Positions 38,499-49,900 of a stretch of 64,000 nucleotides of DNA are shown here, one piece after another; the stretch's first letter is position 1; every line of letters begins with the position of its first letter. Location of the stretch: contig JAECUM010009738.1 of the NCBI GenBank assembly GCA_016617855.1, positions 50,070-114,069 on the forward strand, given 5' to 3'. This DNA comes from Megalonaias nervosa. Lineage: Eukaryota > Mollusca > Bivalvia > Unionida > Unionidae. The notes under the pieces are model-generated. The model was given only the letters and a program-made list of their open reading frames with translations, did no database searches and was not told where the DNA came from. A program made the translations under genes and the position numbers.

Positions 38499-41400
38499 AA
38501 AGAGAAATAGCACCTGCCATACTTAAAAAAATAACTGTAAACTGTGAATGACATTAAATTCAAGGGGATTAGAATTCATCGTTCAGTTTTTAAAAATAAA
38601 AATGCATATTCATGGATACTTAATTTTGTCAATTTGTCATTTGAAAAGAAAACAAGATAAAATAACTGAGTAATGATGCATTTATCTCCATTAAAGATTA
38701 TACATTTATCAATCCATGCACCTTTTATGAAAGGAAAAAGATAAAATAATTGAGTATTGATGCATATACATGTATCCCTATTAAAGATTATAATGTAATT
38801 CACTTCCATGCACTTTTAAGCAAACAAGCTTAATCCCTTCTACAGCAATTAAGTCACTTAAGTAAGTTTTTCACTACTAACACTAGCACAAATGTGTAGG
38901 CCTGAATCAGGGATTATGTTGACATCTTTCTGTATGAATGGCAGTGATTAAGGTATCAGTTCATTTCATTTTGTGTTGAAAGACTGCCTTTGAAACTTGT
39001 CACCCTTTACAGTTAGGGATTAGGCAGTAAAACAAAGTCAGTGACAGGAAACTAAGCTGTATCTTTTTGATATATAAACAGTTCTGTTGAAATTTAATTC
39101 CTCCTCCTTAACCAGCACATTATCACTGAGACATTTGTCAAAGAGTGGGAAACTTAAAGTAAAATGATCATAGGGCATCCTCTCTTCATGTGAACTGTAA
39201 TGTAACTCACTGCCCCTTAGTGTGATAAGAAGGTGGTAGTGCTTTTTTATATTTATGCTTATAAAGAGTATAAGGTGTGTCACTCAGAGCTTGTAGGCAC
39301 AGTCTAATGTCAGCAGTGCAGTCATGAACCTTGGGACTTCCATTAGCAGAAACATCAATTGCTTCCTGGTGATAAGTAATTTCACAATTAGTATCATCAA
39401 TTGTTGGTATTGGAGATGTGATAATGTCATTATCAGAAGTAATATATTGTGAGAAATCAACATCGTCATTATCAGATCTAATAAGAGGAATGCTTCATGC
39501 ACCATAGCAGGGGTGACATCATCATCATCACTGTCACTGGTAATGTTATCAAATTGTTCTCTTAACCCTACCCTAGCAAAACAGTTTGCAACACAGTCAG
39601 TGGAAACATTACACCATATACAATAAATCATATTGATTGTGGAGAATAAATTATTTTACACAAAAATAAAATCTGTCAGGGTTCACAGGGTATCTTTGGA
39701 TTTTAGCCTGTCATTTTTTTTTACTTAAGTTGAAGAAGACATCTTGGTTTGGAAGCATTTTAAAAAATAGATGTGTTTCATCAGCATTAAAAACACTTCT
39801 TAGTTCATACGATTGCCATGTTTCAGTAGAAAATGTTTTCCAGTCAATCACAAGTTTCACAAACCACTGCATTCTTACAACATTCTGCTGCACACAATGT
39901 TATGTATGTGTTTAAATCTGTTAATCTAGTTCTTTTTGGCATTGAAATTTTGTACCTCTGGTTTTGAGGTGATTTTGTTGGCTTTCTGTTGAAGGATCAG
40001 CCCATTTACTGGAATATTTTCATGCCTTATAGGTTTAAATCTTGAGATTAGCACATGTTCAAAGTTTTCTGGCTGGACTTTGCTCCAAACTTTTGGCAGT
40101 TGCACCAAATAGTCCTCAAACAAATCAGATACATTATTTTATGAATGCCTTGCTTCTATCCTCATAAAATGTTATGATTGCTATCTACACAAAAGTCTAC
40201 AGTTGGAGGGGGAGGGGACTGAAGTTTTATTATTATTAAGCAGTGGTGTGGTGGGGTAGGTTACTAAGTACACTGGTTAAGTTTCCTCAGATATCAGCCA
40301 ACACTAACAATTGAAGCTTATCTTTTAAATAACTACTGACTTACAAGAAATGATGTGGTCTGAACAAATGTGAGTTTAGGGGTAGTTCAGCTGCTTCAAG
40401 TCAGCTTTGGTGATGTTGAGCAGTCATGCATTCAGCCTTTAATAATTAGTATTAATAACTCATTTTAATGTTCATAATAAGTAGTACGATTTACTGGCAG
40501 ATTCACTTTATCAGCCCTATTGCATCAACCAATAACAGCATAAAAGTTCAATCCTTGTCTCTGTTTGATAAATCGACCCCAAACATGTACTGATACTGAC
40601 AGTTTAGGAAGACCTGTTGCATCAGTAAATAACGGCATGATACATGTAGTTCATGGCTTTTCTCTACTAGCCCTGTTGTGACAACCAGTAAATGCACAAA
40701 TGTTTAATCTTTTCTCTGTCAGCACTATTGTGTCAAGCAATAGCAGTACAAAGTTCACTCCTTTTCTCTGTCAACCCTATTGTGTCAACCAATAGCAGCA
40801 CAAAGTTCACTCCTTTTCTTTCAACCCTATTGTGTCAACCAATAGCAGCACAAAGTTCACTCCTTTCCTCTATTAGCTCAGCTGTGTCAGTCAATAGCAG
40901 CATCAATCCTTTTCTCTAATTAGCCCAATTTGTGACAGCCAATAATAGCACATTAAAGTTCACTCCATTTCTCTATCAACCCTATTTTGTCAACCAATAA
41001 CAGAACAACAGTTCGCTCCTTTTCTCCATCAGTCCTATTTTGATAACCAGTAACAGCACAAAAGTCTCAGTCCTATTGTGTCAACCAAAAACAATATTAA
41101 AGTTCATTCCATTATCACAGCCAAGAACATTACAAAAGTTTTTCTGTATCAGCCCTATTTGACAACCAGTAATAGTAGAAACATTTACTTCATTTCTCTA
41201 TCAGCTCTTTTGTGACAACCAAAAACAGCAAAAAAGTTCACTACATTTATTTGTTAGTCCTATTGTGGCAACAAAAAATGGCACAAAAGTTCACTCCTGT
41301 TCCTCACCCCATTTGTGTTAACCCAAGAATAAGTCTTTTGTAACAACCAATGACAGCACAAAAGTTCACTCCTTTTCTCCATCAATCCTTTTGTGTCATC

Positions 41401-44400
41401 CAGTAATATCAGTCCTTTTGTGACAACCAGTGACAGCATAAAAGTTCATTACATTTCTCTATCAGCCCTTCTGTGACAACCAATAACAGTACAAAATCTA
41501 CTTTTTTTTCTGTCAGCTCTGTTGTATCAGCCAGTTGCGTTACAAAAGTTCACTCTTTTTCTTTCAGTACTATTGTGTCAATCATTAACTAAAAAAGTTA
41601 ACTCATTTTCTCCATCAGGTATATTGCATCAGCTAGTAAAACACAGAAGCTTTCCTTATCTCTTTAGCCCTGTTGTGTTAACCAATAACAGCACAAAAGT
41701 TCACTCTTTACCTCTATCAGCCCCTAATGTGACAACCAATAACAGCACATAAGTTCACAATTTTTAAGAAATGTTGGGTCCATTAACCATGAAAGCCCAC
41801 ACTGAAGAAAGCACTTGTATTCAGTAATAGCAGCTACCTATGGATGTAGTTGTGGATGAGGTAGTAAATCACTCTGCATATTAATTATTGATTTATACCA
41901 TATAAAAATGAAGATCCTATTCAAAGTGAAGGTGTTGGCCATATTCTCTGCTGCTGAGCTAAAGAATATTATTGTCTTTTTTCCAGGTCCAGATGAAGAA
42001 GATGTTGAGGTTGATATCACTACAGTAGACCCAATACAGGCCTTTGTCAGTAGGTTAGTCTGGTGGAGATTGTTTTGTTATCAACTCACATGGCATTTAT
42101 TTCTGGCATTAAGACCCTATGAGCAGAGATCTACCAATGGAAACAATAGGGCCCCCCTCCAAAGTAAAAACAATTATCTAATGATGAAAATGTCTTTCTT
42201 GCAAAACAGTATTACATTAGTTTTGTGTGGCTGCTGCCCTAGTATAACGAGGTCCTTGATATAGCATGGGTATGGTCATGAATCCCATTATTAAACACCT
42301 CAGTATAACATGGTCATTGATATAACACAGATAAAATCATGGATCCCATTATTAAACACCTCAGTATAACACGGTCATTGATATAATACATAGTCATGGA
42401 TCCCATTACAAAGCAAATCAGTATAACACAATATATATTTAATTTGTATTGCTTGTTGGCTTTTTTCCAATGATTATATGTTGTGTATACAGTAAAACCT
42501 GTCTTGAGAGACCAGGTTCTCCATATACAGATTTATTGATTATATTGTGTCTTGTCCTGTTATGAGAGACTATTATGTTTTGGCAGAAGGGGTGGTCTTT
42601 CAAGATAGGTTCCACTGTATCTGTATTTTGTAATTGACCTTGGTCCAAAATCATATTAATGGTCTACCTGACCAGTGACATTTATTTTGTAAACGTCATA
42701 CATACCCTATATTTCTCTGTGATTATAGATTAAATATTCAGATCATTATTAATTGTAAACATGTTTACTTTGGTTTGAGTTAAAGAGACTGTCTTGATTC
42801 TGATGTTAGAAAGTTCCAGAAAGAAATTTTCTGCTGAGTTGAAAGAGTATTTCCAGGAAATGGTAATTGTGACCTGGGTAAAGTGGAGGGGTATGTTAAG
42901 TTGTTTACTTGGAAAATTACTCATTCTTGCCTTAACATCTGAAGAGGAATCAGTTTTATTGTTGTGTTCATTTTGGTTGGATTTATTTATTCAAATTATT
43001 ATTCACTGGGATTACAAAGTGCACAATAATATTCTTGGACTAAAACATTAATTTGGAATTATAGTTAATTCAGTCAAGGACATTTTGGATTAGAATATTC
43101 TGATTCATCAAAAGACTGTTCGCACATCACCACATTCAAGGCCATTGGCACATTAGCACATTCCAAACTACAGGCACATCAACACATTCAATATATTGAA
43201 AATTGTTTGGAATACCACTGGAATTCATTTGGAACTTCATACATTTGGACTTGTGATAGAACTTTTAGGATTGTTTTGGGATTTATTTCATAATACTGTA
43301 AGATCTTTTTAAATTTTCACTTTGTATTCTTGGAAAATAAATTATTTGTTGAATTTGACAAAAACTTGTTGCTTTTTGCTCATTTCTGTTACTTATCTTA
43401 AGACATAGTGTTATAACAGGGTATAGATGTGGTGTCAGTTACACTGATTGAATTCTAATTTCTATGTAATGTACCACAGGATAAAGTGACATTGCTTGTA
43501 ACACAGTACAATTTTATGGCTCCCATAGTGTTATACTGAGGGGCCACTGTAGAGTTACTGTTGTTCATGTGTCACACCTTTGATAAAGTTTGCATCTAGC
43601 TCTTTGTTCCTTGAAAATTTTCCTAGTTTTTAAAACTTTGAAACTAATGATTCTTGGAACTTTTCACATTATTTTAAATACAAATTTGTCTAGAAAAATG
43701 AAATGTTCAGTTGTTTTTTCCTCCATGAAGTGAAGTGAACAATGACAAACTTTGAAATGCATGAAAGTCCATATGTAAGCTTCCTTGTAAGTTATTTGGA
43801 CTTGCAGCTTTTGAGGAAAAAGTTCGTTAAAATGATTCGTATTAATGTTTTGTATATGATAGGGTGTTTGTTAGCAATCAGAATGCATTGGTTTAAAAAG
43901 ATTTCAAATTTATTAACTTAAATCTTCTGGATTTCTTATCCCAGTGATGAAGAGAGGGAGAATGAGGATGCATTGATGTATCTTCCTGTGTCACCAGAAA
44001 TAGATGAACCAGAAGAAGGATGGCTGCCATCAGATGTGGTAAGCTTTTGTATCATATGTATGAGTGATATAAACAGTAATGTATTTGCTTGTGGAAAGTA
44101 CAGACATAGATCATTCAATAGAAATAGAATACTCTGGTCAGTCAGGGTCTGAACATAGAAGTCAAATGTCAGACCAGCATAAACTGATTGGATTTATACA
44201 TTTTCATGAATATTTACACCAAAGAACAGAGTAAGTGATGTAATGTAAAATTGATTGCTGGGCCAAACATTGAGAGTGTCATGGCTTTGTATATAAATTT
44301 TGTCAAACTATAGTTTTTAGGCAGTCAAGCTACATTGCTCCCTCTTTTGAATAGCCACCCTCTCCCCTTCCCTGACCAGCAGCCACCCACGTATCATGGT

Positions 44401-44855
44401 CAGGATCCTTTTGTACTGATGAGTTCTTGTTCAGATGTACCTCTCTAATGTGGCCAGTAGCCAGCATATTAGTGCAAAAAATATAAAATATACTTCTCAT
44501 AAGTGGACAGTATATAGTTTTACAGATGGAAATCTCATTAATATTTGTGACTGCTCCAGTGGCCTTGTGGTTAGAGCATCTTCCTCGGATGTGGGAGGTC
44601 ATGGGTTCGATCCCCGGCTGAGTCAATCCAAAGACTTATAAAAATGTTACTAACAGCTGCCTCACCTGGCACTCAGCATTAAGAGGTTAGTGTTAGGATT
44701 GGTCGGCCTGGTGTCAGGATAATGTGACTGGGTGGGACATATGCTACATGTCTGCAGCATGATGCCCCAGTGCTAGACATCACTATAAACTGTCACACTG
44801 CAGACATCGTAACGATATGACTGAAAAATTGTTTAAGCTCTGTTAAAAATCCAAA

Positions 44856-44891
<36 letters not shown>

Positions 44892-46932
44892 TAATATTTG
44901 TTGATTTCTACATTGTTCCTACAGGCATATAAAGAACATAGCTTTAAACAATATTAGATCTTGTCACTTTCATAATTGTTTATTACCACAGACTATAATT
45001 ATCAAAATGATAAAAACTACCAGCTGAGAAGCACAGTATTGTTCTGCTCTTATCAGTGTGACATCTGCTTGCCATAAAGTAAAACTGGTATGTGAACTGG
45101 TGTGGCTTCTATCTCAGAGATCACAAGATGTACCAGTCTATAATCGGTTTATCATGTAACAATCTCACCTTCTTTGTAAACAATAACCTTTTCATGTAAT
45201 AGGTACAATCATTTCACAGTGGAATATAGGAAGGATTAAGTTGTAGGCATTCTCAATTTAGAAGGAAAAGTGAGAGCAAGCGAGTTTATCAGTAAGGGGG
45301 AGAACTTCATGGTAAGAGGGGGAGTTAAAAGTAAGAGTGAGAGTTTAACAGTAAGAGGGGGAGTTTATCAGTAAGGCGAGAACATAACTGTAAGAGGGAG
45401 AGTTAACAGCAAGAGGGAGAGCTTAGTGATAAGAGGAGAGTTGATAAAAGGGAGAGTTAACAATAAGAGGAGAATTAACGATAAGAGGGAGAATTAATAG
45501 CAAGAGGGAGAGCTTGACGATAAGAGGAGAGTTAATAAGAAGGAGAGTTAGCAATAAGAGGAGAGTTAATAAGAAGGAGAGTTAACAATAAGAGGAGAGT
45601 TAATAAGAGGGAGAGTTAATAGCAAGAGGGAGAGCTTAACGATAAGAGGAGAGTTACAATAAGAGGGAGAGCTTAGCAAAAAGAGGAGAGTTAATAAGAG
45701 GGAGAGTTTTACAATAAGAGGGAGAGTTAATAGCAAGAAGGAGAGCTTAGTGATAAGGAGAGAGTTAATAAGAGGGAGAGTTAATAAGAAGGAGAGTTAG
45801 CAATAAGAGGAGAGTTAATAAGAAGGAGAGTTAACAATAAGAGGAGAGTTAATAAGAGGGAGAGTTAATAGCAAGAGGGAGAGCTTAACGATAAGAGGAG
45901 AGTTACAATAAGAGGGAGAGCTTAGCAAAAAGAGGAGAGTTAATAAGAGGGAGAGTTTTACAATAAGAGGGAGAGTTAATAGCAAGAAGGAGAGCTTAGT
46001 GATAAGGAGAGAGTTAATAAGAGGGAGAGTTAATAAGAAGGAGAGTTAGCAATAAGAGGAGAGTTAATAAGAAGGAGAGTTAACAATAAGAGGAGAGTTA
46101 ATAAGAGGGAGAGTTAATAGCAAGAGGGAGAGCTTAACGATAAGAGGAGAGTTACAATAAGAGGGAGAGCTTAGCAAAAAGAGGAGAGTTAATAAGAGGG
46201 AGAGTTAACAATAAGAGGGAGAGTTAACAGTAAGAGAGAGAGCTTAATGGTAATAGGGAGAGTTAACAGCAAGAGGGAGTGTTAACAGTAAGTGGGAGAG
46301 TTTAACAGTAAGATGGAAAATTAACAGTAAGTGGGAGCTTTTAATGGTAATAGGGAGAATTAAAGAGTAAAATGGAGAGTTACCAATAAGAAGGAAAGTT
46401 AAACGTTAGAGGGAGGTTTAACAGTAAGGGGGGGGGGGGTTTAATGTTAACAAGGAGAGTTTAACAATAAGATCTTGAGTCCTACAGTCATTGCTGAGAA
46501 ATTAGCTGTTAGAAGGATTCAAATAAACATTGTCTGCTGTGCATTCTGCTGCAGTTACATATTTCTTTTTGGTGATTTTAAACCATGATTATTAATTATT
46601 CATAATTTTCTTAAATAATGTTAATATAAGTTTTATAACATTGATTCCATTGCATGCTTGTGATTTTTCAATGAAAATATTAAATATTTAAACACTTGTT
46701 ATGCCTATTTTTTTTTATTTTCTTTGTAAATATTACCCATATCTATGTGATCCCCCTCTAGATGGGTCACCCCTTTTACAGGGCCACATTCCTACAACAG
46801 AAGAGATGGCCTATTAATAGGGCAATCACTAATTTTTCATTGTAACAGATATTTTCTATACAGATGTGTTGTTTTATGATTGATGTATTACAGTACATCC
46901 CTGATTTAGGCATAATTTTATTATTATTATTA

Positions 46933-46976
<44 letters not shown>

Positions 46977-49900
46977 TCAGTGATGCTAAACAAGACCAAA
47001 ACCCCAGTAGACCAAAGTCTACTTTTAATGAGCATTATTTTCTTGTCCAGCAGTTTTTGCTGTTTGAATGAAATTAACTCATTAAAAACCCCAAATTTCT
47101 AGAGCAACATTTTTATTTAGTCCCAGAGATTTCATGAGAGGTTTGACTTTATTATTATTATTATTATTATTATTATAGGGACCTGTATCAGAAGAGAACC
47201 AACCACCAGTGAACCAGGCTCCTCAGCATAGCTCTGGAGAGAAGAGAAAGACCCAGTCCAGTGGTGATCAGGGAGCCCCATCTCCTAAGAAAAGAAAAGT
47301 TAAGATGGTAGATGTGGACCTCCCAAGTGCTCCATTAGATGGTACTTCTAAAACTATAAACAACTTCTCAAGCACCTTATAACAAAATTTTACCAGATTT
47401 GACAGAAGAAAAAAAACATTCTGGCTTAAAGGGTTTTCAGATTTGTAGAAATGTTGCCAATCCACCATCAGATATGGCTGTCATTACAAACAGATAAAAA
47501 CTTACAAAAAGATTTCTTCTCAGAAACTGCTCAGCAGAACTTGACCACATTTGACAAAAAAGCATCCTGGTAATAAAGTTTTTGGATTTATACTGATGAT
47601 GCCATTTTGCCTTCAGATGTGGCCACTATTGCTAAACAAATGGAAACTCTTTTAAATGATTTATTTTTAATAATTACTCCTCAGAATTTGTACTAATTTT
47701 ACAGAACGCATTCTTGAATGAAGGGCTTTTAAATTTATACAAATGATGCCAGTCTGCTATCAAATATGGCTACTGTTACTAAAAATAGAATACTGTAATG
47801 TCTTCCACAATGCCACTTAATTTTAATCAAATTTTACAGTAAGTGTGCTAGTTTGAATGCCTTTCAGATTTGTACAAAGGACGATGTTCAGATATGGCTG
47901 CCACATATATCAGGAAATTACTGTATTTGCTGGACACGTCAGGCAGTTCAAGGTTTCGTCTGGCATGTATTCTGAGCAACCAGACATTGGTCATAGAATC
48001 TCTCAAATATCATCATAGCAAATTGGATCCAATATTTCAAATCATTAAAATGATAAATAAACAACCTAATGAGTGAAATTCAGAGGGCAGTAGGTCTAGT
48101 TTACAGATTGTTTCTTTGACAGTCAGTAAAAGGTGTAAACAAATAAGCTTACTTACAGGTGACCAGGTTTAGTTTACACAGTTTGGAGATTTTGTTTTCC
48201 TAATGTTTTAAACACTATAGTGGTAAAGCACAGGGCAAAAGAGCTATTTAAGCTTATCTCCAGGACTTATCAAAGCCCTGTAATTGAAGGATTGCACCAG
48301 GATCTGTAGGATAGATATTACAGCATACTTCATGGATTTTCACTATATTGTGTCTCGGTTTGTAAGCGCATCATTCCTTTCAAACAAAATGTATGAAGCC
48401 TAGGCATAAATTAAGAAAAAATCATCAGGTCCCCCCAAAAAATCTAAGAGGATGAAAATACAAATTTTTTTATAATAGCAACAACAAAATTTTTATTTTC
48501 ATCCTCTTAGATTTTTGGGGGGACCTGATGAGATAAAATTCATTTGATTGCACAGATTTACTTCCCTTGTGATGCAGAGTTAGTGTATATACTTTAAAGT
48601 TGGACCTTTAACAGTTTTTAAGATATGAATAAAGGTTTGTCCAAAGAAAAGGTTAACTTGTATCAACAGTTGTGTTCTCCAAGCTTTTCTTTCAGGGAGC
48701 TCATGTGGCCAAGTGGCCTAAAGTGCTTGCCTTTACCAATCACTGCCATCTCACCTCTGTTCATGTGGGTTTGAATCTCAGGCTCAGCTAATGTGGGTAT
48801 GTGAGAAAGCTTCCAGTAGCTTCCCCGACATCAGAGGTTCATACTGGGTTTTTCTCTGGTTCTTCCTCCACCTGTTATACTGGCCACCATGAATAGCCTA
48901 TTTTGTGCTGAGAAATGGTGTTAAAAGCAAAACAATAATGGCAAAGCTTTTCTTTCCTTTCAAGTTTCATTACCTGTGGTAATTTGCACTCACAAGCTGG
49001 CATAATACCAGGTGAGTGCTATCAGGGCCACTTGGGCATCTTGTTTAATGGATCACTATGAATATTGATACATATGGTCATCATTTAAACATCATATTTT
49101 GACAAATCTTGGTGCTTCCAGGATTTTTGTAAGAGATATTGCTATACATGCCAGCCATTATTCATTTGGCATAATCATTACTCTTTTCTCACCAAATTAT
49201 GTTTTTTGCTGGCATGTATATAGATTATGCTTCTTGGTTCATCAAAAATTAAAATAACAGAGTAATAAAAAGTTGTTTTTCTCATTTTTATTATCATCTT
49301 TTTAATTCCACGCATATAAATTTGAAAATAGTTTTAAATATTGACTGCTGCATAAGAATAGTGTTAGAGTACATTCTGTTTGCTATTTATGGCAACTGTA
49401 TGTGACCCATGCGGGGTTGGCATATATGCATTGCCCCTTTTGACTTACAACTGGATGCCATATATGACATAATTGTTTCTGTGAATGCAAATATTTTTGC
49501 AGTTTTTAGTGGATTGTTTCGAAACTTAGTGTATATTATTGGCGTCACAATCAGATGTGCCTGTTGACCAATAATAGTACTCAAACTATTCTCGTAATAT
49601 CTGTTCCATGATATCCGCTTTTGACTTATGTCCATAATGGGTTAATGTTGGGCTGCAGGGGAGACTGGGCTATATATTTACATGAGCAAATTGCTAACCA
49701 TTCCTTTAATTTTAGTTACTGTTGTAAGGAATGGGGAGATTTAGGTTTTAATGAAGGGGACATAAAGTTTTAAAAAAAATGATCAGTAGCATCTTGTGCA
49801 AAATAAAGTTACCAATTATTCATTTCAATCCTGTCATCACCTTTTGCTGACCCTATATCATTATACTTGGGGGTTGGATGTTAAGGTTATTGTGTATACT

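Larger units (their letters stand above)
42222..43549. mobile_element. candidate TIR DNA transposon (CAGTGGCCCCTCAGTATAAC ends)
   Basis: The right end ATACTGAGGGGCCACTG at 43533-43549 followed by TA reads, in reverse complement, CAGTGGCCCCTCAGTATAAC. The left end at ~42222 (GTGTGGCTGCTGCCCTAGTA, TAACGAGGTCC) is a diverged inverted match. Internal copies CAGTATAACA(T/C)GGTCATTGAT recur at 42300, 42361 and 42420. The layout is like pogo-type ends (TATAACGCGGTC). Contains a nested MITE at 42490-42617; no transposase found. Confidence 0.45.

Noticed and set aside
42794..43051. 85-codon plus-strand ORF as a gene
   Set aside because: Lies in intronic DNA inside a candidate transposon, with no recognised domain and no codon-bias signal.
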